Below are positions 11,445 through 21,913 of a DNA stretch of 64,000 bases, one piece after another. The notes beneath the pieces were generated by a model, which had not been told where the DNA came from, made no database searches, and was given only the letters and a program-made list of their open reading frames with translations. Every line of letters begins with the position of its first letter. Within the stretch, counting starts at the first letter, position 1. Source of the stretch: Hawksworthiomyces lignivorus (lineage: Eukaryota > Ascomycota > Sordariomycetes > Ophiostomatales > Ophiostomataceae); assembly GCA_002917075.1 (NCBI GenBank), contig NTMA01000024.1, positions 1 to 64,000 of the forward strand. The letters run 5' to 3'. The position numbers and the translations under genes were made by a program.

Positions 11445-13808
11445 GGGGATCCGAAAGAAGAGCTAAGGGATAGACAAATAAGGGAGGATGAAAAGAGCGC
11501 TAAAGTGTTATTTTAGGTTGCAGATTTATATTTAGGACGCAAATACGCGAGCTCTCTATTTGCTGCTCCTAGGTAAATGCGAGTCCTTTCGATTATAGTG
11601 GGAATGCACAAAATAGCTTCGTATACCATGTATATAAGGAGATGAGCACAGAAAGAGAATAAGCAGCCACAGCCTCTCAGACTTGACTCGAACGAAATGA
11701 GGAAATGATTTAAAGCTGGCGATATATTAACGGCACAGGTGCAACTCTTAAACAAGAAATTCTCAATAGAAGGTTCGTGGCGTATATTAGCTAACTTAAT
11801 TGTAACGGACAACATGGCAGACCAGGTACTGGCTATTGCAACGAGGTATTATATACGGGCTCATCTAAGCGTATTTAACACGACTACAGCCATTTTTGCT
11901 GCAAACATACGAGTAAGAATTAACGCAGTAATATGTTTCCCTTTAGCAAGTTATTTGGATCGAAGCGCAGCTGGCGTTCGAAGTACAATATAATAAACAA
12001 CTAGAGCCAATATACGCGTAAAAGAGACCATTGTCTGATTGGATCATAAAGGCACCGGGCTCAAAAATACAAGCAGTTTTATACAAGACAGAACAAATGA
12101 CAGAAACGACGTCTTCGCTACTAAGATTCTTAAAACCCTACAGAGCAGTTGTTTGAGCAAAGTGCTTAGATCGGCGGGCTGCCGCCGGTTAACTGTAAAC
12201 GATTCATAAAAGCTAGCATATGAAACAAAAACATAAAAGAAATGACTTTGTGTTAACGAACAGAACTGAGCAGCGGGCATTAGGAGCGTTCTATATTTTT
12301 TTTTGTCTCCGCCTCGGGGCCTTCTCAATTTTTGTCTTGAACATACTACATGTCGGTACTTGGATCATAGTGAGCTGGACAAAGTGCTGGGCAATGAGAA
12401 CACAAAACTAGTTGTAAGAGAACAGCATAGAAGTTTTCCATCATGCAAGAGAACGTTCAGTTTGGAGGACGTGCGAGCACCCAGAGAAGACCCCGAGACA
12501 TCGAGGCGCCGACCTCGCCGGCCTTAGAACACTGGCTATTAAGCGAGTTGCATACGCTCTAAGACCGACTAACTTCACTAAGATGTTTACGCGGAATTTC
12601 CGGCATACACATCACGCTTAAAGACATTTATATGCGCAGAGGAGCAGCTGTGATGCATGGGAATCCTATCGCGGACGATGTAATTGCTTCAGAGTGCGGC
12701 TGTTCTCGTTCAAGTGTCACGAAGCGGCAATATTGAATGCACTTATGCGCCAACACATATAACGTACGACCTTTGTTCTCAGAGACCTCGGCAGCTACAA
12801 ATCGGTCTGTCCCGGTTGAAAAAACAGCCAGACGGCATTGCTTTCTTTGAGTTCCGTGTAGCTAGTTTAGTTAAAAATTAATAGCGCGACATCAGCATCA
12901 ACTCACTCCACGAAAAGAGTCAACCCCACTAATGAGGAATCGGATTTGAAATGCTCAATCCCTACCATGCACGAGAGTAATGGTAGTTAGGTGCAGTCAG
13001 AGTTACTTTCTGGTTATACAAGATGGATAACTTTAACTCCACAATTGCTCTAAAGACATAGGAACACCGACTTTCAAGTCTTATCAGGCATCCCACACGA
13101 GCCGGTTCTGTCGGACGTCACCGAACTAATCGTCCAATTCGTATTCCCGAAGGATAAAACTCAATAGCATACTTTTGCTTTTCATAAAAAAGATAAGAAT
13201 CTCGTTTGCGTCTTCTAGCCTTTCAAGTAGCGTCTCTTTTAGGAGACGAAAATTCTCAGCCAAGACACTAGGTTCAACATATGACCCGGTAAGTTGTATA
13301 CGAGGCATGTCTTCAGAAATCCGTTGAGGTATTACAAGGGTTTTAGCGCACGGAATAACTTTGCTGGCACCATTGCTAGTGCCGGAAGCTTCCAGCTCTT
13401 ATCAGATATAATGAACGCGCTAATCTACGTATTATTTCCACGGCTTCAGACGTATTCTACGTTGCAACGTATGCGAGATAAGAATACCATTTACTCATTC
13501 CCACCTGTCAAGCAGCGTGCTTACCCTGTTGGCAGCACAATCATCCGCTGAGATGTGACAGCTTTCCTGAGCCGTGAAGCGGGGAGCACCAAAGGATTTA
13601 CTGCTCGACGACATTAGCGCAGCGATGCAATAAACGTGCAGTGATTTTCGCTTTCAGTAGTGGACGGCGGCGGGGAGAGTTTATCGGAGGCTGGAGCTGT
13701 CGGGATTGTGTATATAAAGTCTCCGCTCGTTGCAACATCCCGAGAACATCAAGAACAGCAGGAATTAGCTATCTGTAACATCTCAGTCTGACTACCGGAG
13801 TAGCCACC
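11445..13808. other. 2.4-kb intergenic stretch, no gene recognised
   Basis: AT-rich, with frequent stops in all frames. A 60-residue minus frame at 13126-13308 looks protein-like in composition but has no supporting neighbours. The right end contains the asparaginase promoter with its TATA box at 13711. Nothing else is supported. Confidence 0.5.
13711..13718 (+). promoter_or_regulatory. TATA box of the asparaginase gene
   Basis: TATATAAA 98 bp before the ATG at 13809, a normal distance for a fungal gene with a short leader. The ATG itself is in a good context (GCCACCATGA). Confidence 0.7.
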
Positions 13809-14924
13809 ATGAAAAATCTCATCTCTGTTTCCCTGCTGGGACTCATTGGGCTTCTCCCATCAGCTTCCGCCCTCCCATCCCCCTTCCCCGTCTATCAGCT
13901 CTCCACACGTTCCACCGGGAATGGAACCCAGCCGTACAATGCCAGCCTCCCAAACATTACCATCTATGCGACAGGTGGCACCATTGCCGGCAGTGCTGAT
14001 TCTACGGCGCAGACCACAGGATACCAGGCTGGTGCCCTGGGCGTGGATGTGCTGATTGATGCGGTGCCAGAGCTCTGGAATGTCAGCAACGTCAAGGGCA
14101 TCCAGATCTCCAACGTGGCGTCCGAGTCCGTCACGCCCGCCATCCTGCTGAATATCAGCCTACAGATACAGGCGGAGCTGGACAGCCCCTACTGCCAGGG
14201 AGTCGTCATCACGCACGGCACTGACACGCTGGAGGAGAGCGCCTTCTTCCTGGACCTGACGGTCCGCACGGAGAAGCCGATCGTGGTCGTAGGCGCCATG
14301 CGGCCGGCTACGGCCATCAGCGCCGACGGGCCCATCAACCTGCTCGAGGCTGTGACTCTGGCGGGGGCGCCGTCAGCCAAGGGGCGGGGCGCCATGATCG
14401 TGCTCAACGACCGCATTGCGAGCGCTTTCTACGCGACCAAGACGAACGCGAACGCGCTGGACACGTTCAAGGCGTACGAGATGGGCTTCCTCGGCTTCTT
14501 CATCGATATCAAGCCCATCTTCTACTACGCACCTTCTCTGCCTCTAGGCAAGCAGTACTTTGACCTCTCCAACACGACCGTGCTGCCCCAGGTGGACATC
14601 CTCTATGGATACCAGGCGCTGAACCCGGCTTTGGCTCCCGCTGCGGTGGCGACCGGCGCCAAGGGCCTCGTTCTCGCGGGAATGGGCGCCGGCGGCTGGA
14701 CGGACGAGGGGTCTGCCAGCATCCAGAAGGTTGTGGAAAACAACGGCACTGCGGTAGTCGTCTCGCGGCGGACAATGGACGGATATGTTGAGCCCAGCGG
14801 GTCAATCGGCTACGGGGGCGGTTTTCTGAACCCTCAGAAGGCAAGAATTCTACTGCAGCTTGCCTTGAATGCTGGATATACTCCAGAGGACATGAGGCAG
14901 CTGTTCGAATTTGACAGCAACTAA
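13809..14924 (+). CDS. Secreted type II-like L-asparaginase
   Basis: Single exon, 371 aa. Hydrolyses asparagine to aspartate and ammonia, here outside the cell. A signal peptide covers roughly residues 1-21 (MKNLISVSLLGLIGLL...ASA). The two catalytic signatures are intact: ATGGTIAG with the nucleophile Thr at 55, and HGTDTLEE with Thr138-Asp139. The Lys that completes the second triad fits K211 in FYATKTNANALDTFKA. DGPINLLEA and the C-terminal domain (GAGGWTDEG, VSRRTMDGYVEP) are also present. Several N-x-S/T sequons (NGT, NAS, NIT, NVS) agree with secretion and glycosylation. The length is normal for the family and no break is seen. In fungi such enzymes are usually under nitrogen control; the promoter has a clear TATA box but I did not find convincing clustered GATA sites. 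Confidence 0.95.
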   Translation: MKNLISVSLLGLIGLLPSASALPSPFPVYQLSTRSTGNGTQPYNASLPNITIYATGGTIAGSADSTAQTTGYQAGALGVDVLIDAVPELWNVSNVKGIQISNVASESVTPAILLNISLQIQAELDSPYCQGVVITHGTDTLEESAFFLDLTVRTEKPIVVVGAMRPATAISADGPINLLEAVTLAGAPSAKGRGAMIVLNDRIASAFYATKTNANALDTFKAYEMGFLGFFIDIKPIFYYAPSLPLGKQYFDLSNTTVLPQVDILYGYQALNPALAPAAVATGAKGLVLAGMGAGGWTDEGSASIQKVVENNGTAVVVSRRTMDGYVEPSGSIGYGGGFLNPQKARILLQLALNAGYTPEDMRQLFEFDSN

Positions 14925-15422
14925 ATGGTAGTGTGAACTAAACAATAGACTTCTATCTAAATAAGTAGTTTTAAACCAATAACATATATAGAGCATGATC
15001 GTAAACAAAAAGAAACCAAAAAAGGTAAAAAATTAAAGTATTCTTTATAATAATAAGTTCACGCTAGTTAGAGCTACACCTAAGGCATTCTTTTCCCTAC
15101 CAATCGAGCTGTCCCCGATAGAAATTAAAGCTAAGATTTAATTCATTTCAATATCCTGTCAACAAGCTCGTTACACCTACGTGCTTTACCCTACATTTCG
15201 AATAAAGTTGCTGGCCTGTAGTGCTCGTAATTGCGACGTAGGCTAATCATTTCGGATTGGTGGTGGAACGTCAAGTTTAGTTTCGTGCATCTCTTATATG
15301 AATATTCAATACATATAATACAAAGCCTACGAAGCAAGAAGCAAACTGATAAGCTATTTAAGAGATACATCCTCTAGATCTTTCTTCTGTAAAGGAAATA
15401 GAAACAATAGTCACTTAAGATG
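14925..15422. other. Convergent spacer, no gene seen
   Basis: AT-rich sequence between the asparaginase 3' end (+) and the 3' end of the hydrolase-NLR (-). Only 3' UTR sequence is expected here. Confidence 0.5.
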
Positions 15423-15464
15423 TTAAAGTATTTTTTTAATGTCGCTACGGTTGGCGCCGGCCTC

Positions 15465-16058
15465 GAGTAGCTGCTGCACTACTACATTGTAGCCCATCGC
15501 AGAAGCCCGGTTAAGCGGCGTCTAGCCATCCTCATCTTTCGTATTAATATCGGCGCCGGCCTCGAGAAGTTGCTGTACCACTATGCTGTGGCGGCTCGCA
15601 GAAGTCCAGGAAAGCGGCGTCCAACCATCCTCATCTTTCGCATTAATATCGGCACCGGCCTCGAGAAGTTGCTGTACCACTATGCTGTGGCCGTTCATAG
15701 AAGCCCGGAAAAGCGGCGTCCAGCCATCCTCATCTTTGGCATTAACATCGGCACCGGCCTCAAGAAGTTGTTGTACCACTATGCTGTGGCCGTTCATAGA
15801 AGCCTGGAAAAGCGGCGTCCAGCCATCCTCATCTTTGGCATTAACATCGGCACCGGCCTCAAGAAGTTGTTGTACCACTATGCTGTGGCCGTTCATAGAA
15901 GCCTGGAAAAGCGGCGTCCAGCCATCCTCATCTTTCGCATTAACATCGGCACCGGCCTCAAGAAGTTGTTGTACCACTATGCTGTGGCCGTTCATAGAAG
16001 CCTGGAAAAGCGGCGTCCAGCCATCCTCATCTTTCGCATTAACATCGGCGCCCGTCTC
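15465..16058 (-). repeat. Ankyrin-coding tandem array, 99-nt unit, 6 units
   Basis: Units start at 16058, 15959, 15860, 15761, 15662 and 15563 (minus strand), each exactly 33 codons. Units 1-4 differ by only a few residues. Units 5 and 6 diverge more and hold most of the CpA to TpA type differences, including the one that makes the stop. Near identity of adjacent units implies recent unequal exchange or slippage. Long antisense frames over this array are by-products of the periodicity. Confidence 0.95.
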
Positions 16059-19000
16059 GAGAAGCTCTCGTACCACGACGATAAGCCCAAAATCAGACGC
16101 AGCCGTCAGTGGCATTAGGTTATCTGGCAAGTATTTACTAGTCAGCGTTCGATATATTTCAAACCATGCTGAATAAGTCGGCAATTGCGAATCAAAATAG
16201 GATAACGCTTTCTCCACTACATCATCCTCATTCTCCCAATCACTATGGCGAAAGTGATCAGCCCAGAACCGCGCTGCATAGCCCAGGAACGGGCGTGCAC
16301 CGATATATTGCTCCTTATCCAGACTCATTTGAAAGTCTCGGAGGTTAAAGTCTGAGAGGGAGAGCCGCCATATACAGATTTCGGCAAGGATGCGACTAGA
16401 GTCTCTCGGATGAAGAGAAAACTTCCACCGTAATGCGGCACTCCCAAGTGAAGGCGAGGGACTCAATGATAGCGGTGGAACCAAAAACTCGCGCGCCGTT
16501 TCGTGGAGGAGGTAAATTTTCCAGTCGACCACCACCACAAAAAGTCCACAATGCTGCCTAATGTTTTGGCGAATTCGGTCCTCGGGTCCCAGCTGAAGAT
16601 CGCCAAAGGATCGATGATAAGCATTAATCCTCAAAGCCAGGGCCATCTCTCGCAGAGTAAGAGGCCTTGCTGCTGCGACGACAATATGGAGGATCTTTTG
16701 GGCGTGCTTAACATCTGGACTTTTTGACAAGATCCTGTCGTATGCTGCATCAACCGTGTTTGGGATCGTGTTCACTATCGACCGAATGTCTCCTAACCCG
16801 TCGACAATGCTGTTGGCTATAATGTCCAAGACAAGATGCAGCCAAAGGTAGGTGCGGTTCGGAGCTCTCGTAAGTTCTTCTCGAAGAACATCTTGCTCTT
16901 CTTGGAGAAATTGGAGCCTTCCACCAATGTCGGCTACTCTGCTTCCGATGACTAAGTCAATCTCGCGGGAAATCTTATCTACCTCTTCTTCGTCCTCCCC
17001 ACTAAGGTGGATCGTCGGCAGCTGGCGTTCTAGGTCATAGAACTCCCTCTTGATATCTAGGTAAGGCCGGCTAGTTAAGAGGAACTTCAATACAGGACGA
17101 GTCGTCGTCGTTTCCGAGTAGAATTGATTAACGGCTTTGATAAGCTGATGCCGTCCTGTAACCTCGCATTCATCCAGGGCGTCGAAAACACAGACAATTT
17201 CACCCCCTTTAAGGCTAGTTGCGACAGAGATAAGCATATCCCAGAGTTCACAGAAGGATGCCAGAAGTGTCTTTCCACCTTGCTCGAACCGCCTAAGGAC
17301 CTGGTCAGAGAAAGAAGCGGGACTCTGTACGAATATCTGACGCAAGATACAACAGAGAGCGGTTGTTGAAGATCTCTGGTCTTCGAAGTCGTCTTTGAAG
17401 AAGAAGTAGCAAGTTATTCTCATCGGTATGCTAGGTAAGATCTCGTCCACCAGAAATTTAGCCAGTACCGACTTTCCACAGCCCGGATCAGCAGATACCC
17501 AAAGCAGGCTGGCTGTGTTGCTCTGCTGCCATTGTTGGAAGAGCACATTGTTTATGAACCACTCGCATGTCCCTTTGACTCGCGGTGGATTCACGTCCTT
17601 GCGGTCTCTATACGGGCAAGTGTAGAGGCTATGGAGCCATTTTATTTTTTTCTCATCCGGCGCGGCTGGCGAATCATCAGTAACATGTTTGGACAGATTA
17701 GATTACAAATTTGAGCTTTATTACACACCTTTCCCTTTTACATAGAATCCCGGCTGATCCTTCGTATCAATGTCATTGAGAAACCGTTGTTGAAGTTCCC
17801 TTACAAAATCCGTGTACTTCGGGTCTTTGAACCCGCTAAACTTGCAGATATCGCGGTGATTGTCGGATACGGTCGAAAAGCTAGCCCATTCTGAATCAAT
17901 CTTAGAGGAATTAAGTGGGACGACCTTTTCCCATTAGTATCCTTATGTACTTAAACCATCAACATACTCAACTTACATACCAAGTTCGCAGCCGGACCTA
18001 ATGGTCCGTTTAAAAGTGGCTTTGTCTCCCGGAAGCTGAACACTTGGAATTTTCCCTCAGTACTGGGGCCCAGCATTCTGACAAAGTTCGCACTTAGTTC
18101 CTCTAGTTGCCCATTGTCGCTCTTCGAATTCAAAGCAGCAAGCAAGGTTGAGTTAGTGACGACAAATATGCCGGCTATTCGCCTAAGCAGCTCGCCCCAA
18201 CTTGCCATGTCCGAACCCGAGTGAGGGGTCCCGAAGAAGATGACTCCCCTTGTTGAGTCCCGTATGGTCTTCAGACTTGCATCTGCTCCAGTTGAGTCCT
18301 GAGCTATCTTGAGAGCCTAGTAACGGTTAGAATTTCTATAAGATGAAGAGCACATGAAAACCGAAGCTAACAAATTTTATCAGAATACCACCAAGGCTGT
18401 GAGCTACAAAGATGACAGGTCGATTCGGCTTGATTTAAGTTAGTAAAATTCACGTCAATAAGCATGTCAGCCGGATTTGACCTACCGCACATGTCCGTTC
18501 ATTCGCTAATTTTCCAAGTAGGCTCTTGCTCAAGGTATAGAGGTTGTCCTGGGAAGAGCCTCCTGGACTGGAATAGTAGCCAAAGGTCATCACTCGCACA
18601 TCCTTTACGTGCTCAGGTAGTAAATCTCGAGGCCAGAAGACCTTCTCATTAACAGAAGTTTCAGAAACTCTATGTGGAGATTCATTTTTTCCCGCAGCAT
18701 CTCGATTCGGTTGGGGTTGTTCCTCTGCCGCTAAACTACCATCCTTGGATTTCTCCCGCTTGTTCGATCTCACAGCCTTAGTCTTTAGTAGCGGGAAGCG
18801 GGGCAACTTATTCGCTATACGCTTTCCGACGGGAATACTGTATTGGGCCGATGCCTTCGGTTTGTATGGCTCGGTCGACCAGGTCTTCTGTGGATGGCCA
18901 CCAAGGCCGTGGACAAAGACGAGACTAGGGTGGAGATGCCGATTAGCGACAGCACATTGTACAGGAAAAATAGAAAAACCGGCGAGAATTGCATACTCTG

Positions 19001-19073
19001 CCTGCGGCTTATCTCCACCGGTGTGCAGACAGGTAATTCCCGTGTCCGAGACATAGATCTCACCATTCGTCAT
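15522..19073 (-). CDS. Alpha/beta-hydrolase - NACHT - ankyrin NLR, truncated by a stop in the repeats
   Basis: Six exons: 19073-18997, 18924-18486, 18428-18372, 18316-17981, 17924-17729 and 17665-15522, giving 1082 aa. The start at 19073 (not 19118) gives a 77-nt first exon, the same length and phase as in the related pseudogene at 51839. The N-terminus is a SERAC1/DUF676-like hydrolase: DLVFVHGLGGHPQKTW, then AHSLGG with the likely nucleophile Ser183. The NACHT NTPase follows: P-loop ADPGCGKS at 427-434 and Walker B IVCVFDALDECE. The C-terminus is 33-residue ankyrin repeats of very high identity (ADVNAKDEDGWTPLFQASMN). These proteins are taken to be fungal innate-immunity or incompatibility receptors: repeats sense, NACHT oligomerises, the hydrolase acts. 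The sixth ankyrin unit is cut by TAG at 15524-15522 where the other units have TGG; the frame then runs on to TAA at 15425-15423. The protein may still fold, since only about 33 residues are lost. Confidence 0.85.
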
Positions 19074-19795
19074 CCTTCTGCGCAACGAAGCCGCGTTCGC
19101 GATATCAGTGCCTAACAAGGTATGGGGATGTTTATGGCGCCTGATTCTAACCAGCTAAACTCTCAATCTCAGCCTTGTTATGTGGTTGCATCTCGGGTTC
19201 CGGCAAATTATAAATCCAGAAGGCGCAGACTCTTTTTGAGCTTTCTAAGTACCACGTGTACATGCATCGCAATTCGTTCTGCCGTAAGCACACCCTTATG
19301 CCAAACACATTTCTGAAGAACTTAGTGGACAGAGCACTGATTTCGCTCTTAGCTATACTGTTACACAGCCACTGGGGCTTATATTGGTTGACCAGGCTTA
19401 TAAATTTATGTTCAAAGGAGCTAAGTGCAATGTATCTATGTATGAAATAATGGCACAGGATATAGAAGAGAATGAAGGGCCTTGCTATTTCAGACAAGCA
19501 GTAACGACTGATCGCTCATGTACTCAACTATGGCTTCTATCTAGGCAGCAAGTGTGGTGTTATACTATTAGGTTTAGCTTGTAGCCAGCGCTTGATTAGA
19601 GAGCTATAATAGGCCACATCCATAGGACCTGAACCCACTTCACACTACCTCTCACAAATAGCATCCTCTACACTGAATTCGACTGCGAAGAAGCAGTTTT
19701 GCCCTAACAACGATTTAACCGATGTTAGGATAATACCTCTGAATTCGTGAACTCTCCCACCTATATGATCTTATATACATCTGTAACAATCTATT
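19074..19795. other. Divergent spacer between the NLR (-) and the HET pseudogene (+)
   Basis: About 720 bp. It must contain the NLR promoter. Around 19195-19240 is a short stretch resembling parts of the diverged repeats near 46700 and 51490 (pattern TTCGG-CAAT-A...GGCGCAGA). No gene is recognised. Confidence 0.45.
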
Positions 19796-21659
19796 ATGGC
19801 TACGATTACAGAAAAGACGGCGTGCGATGTCTGTTCAACGTCCTACCTTCAAGTGAATCTCAACCAAAGGTATTCGGGGATGAAGCTGAATGAAGAACAC
19901 AAGCAAATATGCGACCGCCGAATCTTTGTACTGGAGTTGGTCAAGGCTTGTTTAGTTGGTGATATTGTTCGCCCCGGATATGGCTCGTCGGCCTTACCGT
20001 CGATTCGGTGGGAAGCCGAAGATGAAAATCATTCAAGACCCCGATGGACCAACATCATCTGGGACTGCGAAGACTACAGCCTTTTATGGGGCCGCTCTCT
20101 AGAGGTTTTCACTAGACCACCCTTATCGCAGCATTCGTCTTGGACAAGGCCTGACACAATCGTGGTTGCCAGGCGATCCCAAGCCATTTTCTGATTTTCC
20201 CGAAAAAAGGCTGCACGACAATACCTCGTCAACGGAAATCTAACCAAGGCACGACAGTGGCTGGAGACGCGCCGGAAATCCCATGCATGCTTTCCGTCAG
20301 CAGTTCCCACAGTCTTGCCAAAAAGAGTTCTCGATGTCCGGACTTTTCCAGTGCGGCTTTATGAAACAGGTGGATATCACGCAAGCTACATCTGTCTCAG
20401 CCATTGTGGGGAGCAACAAGGCCTGCCTGCGTAACCACGACAAAGACATTCGAGCCCAACCACCATACAAGACGATGAGGCCGACTGGAGCGAACAAGCG
20501 GCCCGAATGGCTGACATCTATGCGAATGTTGACCTGACGCTGTGCGCCACAGCGTTCGGCTAACGACGACGGAGGACTTCACAGCCAAGCTCTACCGCAT
20601 GTGCGACCGCAAGAAGTCCGCGTCACCGGGCGCGACGGCACTGCATATACAGTTTATGTCCGGACGGAACTTGGAGACAGACATCTTCCTCTGCCGGCTA
20701 CCATTGGCGGATTCCGGTGGAAAGATACGCGGGATGTGTATTTTCCGCTCTTGACACGGGCATGGGTCCTACAGGAGCGACTGCTGCCGCGGCGCCTGCT
20801 GCATTTTTCCTGGGGAGAATTGCTGTGGGAATGCGCAGAGCTGCACGCTTGCGGGTGTCTCCCTGGCATGGGCACGCCCAGGTACCAGCCCAGTGTTGCT
20901 AGAGAAGCTGCCAACAAACAATGGTTTCGGGAACAGCTGGCGGGCCCGCAGACTCGTGACAGCATCAAAGAACAGTGGCACCAGGTAGTGGAGGCGTTTA
21001 CGAGTCTAGACCTCTCATATGCGCGGGACAAGCTGCCGGCGCTCTCCGGCATCGCCCGCCAGACTTTACGGCAGCTCCGGCCAGGCCACCAGTATCTCGC
21101 CGGCCTGTGGCGGAGCACGCTGTTGTCGGATCTGTGCTGGTCCTCTTTTACTAACTCCAAGCTGCTCCGCGGCCGCAGTCCGACCTGGTCGTGGGCTTCC
21201 GTAGAGGGGCGTGTGGGCTTTACGCACATCGAGCCAGACACAACCATGACTTCTGTGGCCGATGCATCTACGACCATCGCCGGTACTAGCCCTATGGGGG
21301 AGGTCACATCGGGCTATATTGTTCTTTTAACCCTCATCTGTGCTGGTCGCCTCAACATCAAAAAGTACAGCTACAACAACAAAACTATCTTTTGGTCCAG
21401 CAATGGCCCAGATAAAGAGCTTGACCTCGACTCCCCTGACCTTATCCGTGATGGCGTTTTGTCGAATTGCAGCCCAATTTTCTGCATTGTCTTGGGGTTT
21501 TACGGTGATGATTTTTCGTTTTGCATGGTGCTCAAGAAGTCCCAGAGGGTTGTAGGTGAAGATGGCATTCCGGTCTGCGAACGAGTAGGCAGCATGGGAA
21601 TAGCATCGAGTTTCATGCAGTTCAATGCATTTCAGAAAAGGCTGATAAAAGTTGTTTGA
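19796..21659 (+). pseudogene. HET-domain (heterokaryon incompatibility) pseudogene
   Basis: HET-domain pieces in order lie in different frames. ARQWLETRRKSHACF and RVLDVRTFPVRLYETGG, then YICLSHCGEQQ, are near 20240-20430. IQDDEADWSEQAARMADIYA is near 20460-20520. WVLQERLLPRRLLHFSWGEL and the rest of the C-terminal half are in 20601-21659. The invariant SHCWG is damaged (Trp missing). Frames are closed by TAA at 20432-20434 and 20561-20563. The segment that normally carries the RYLWIDSLCI core between the first two blocks is absent, so this is an internal deletion plus frameshifts, not introns. The upstream frame from 19796 has the composition of a HET N-terminal region but is less certain. 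An intact gene would encode a cell-death effector of vegetative incompatibility; this copy is very unlikely to work. Confidence 0.75.
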
Positions 21660-21913
21660 TGAGCTCGTATGCATGTTACTGTTTTTTAGCAAGCGCTCCT
21701 AGTATTTTTTGAAATTTAAAGACGGGCTATTATTCAGTCTCTAGCAATACCTATCACCATAGAAAATTCTGCAGAGGACAAGTATGTTTATTTTCAAAGG
21801 ACTCTTCCAGGGGTTATGAAAAGCCATGTACTTAGAAGAGTACTTGGAGTCTTTAGTGTAAGATTCTTGCCAATTATAATAAAGTATTAACGAGACCTTA
21901 TACTTGAATATTG

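Noticed and set aside
13126..13308. 60-codon minus frame with protein-like composition in the 11.4-13.8 kb gap
   Set aside because: Too short, no neighbouring exon in phase, no recognised motif; at most a gene relic.
15570..16176. Two plus-strand frames with a repeated 33-residue pattern
   Set aside because: Antisense of the 99-nt ankyrin array; periodicity comes from the repeat, not from a second protein.
19074..19118. In-frame upstream ATG at 19118 as the start of the hydrolase-NLR
   Set aside because: The related pseudogene begins at the position equivalent to 19073 with the same 77-nt first exon, so the downstream ATG is preferred.
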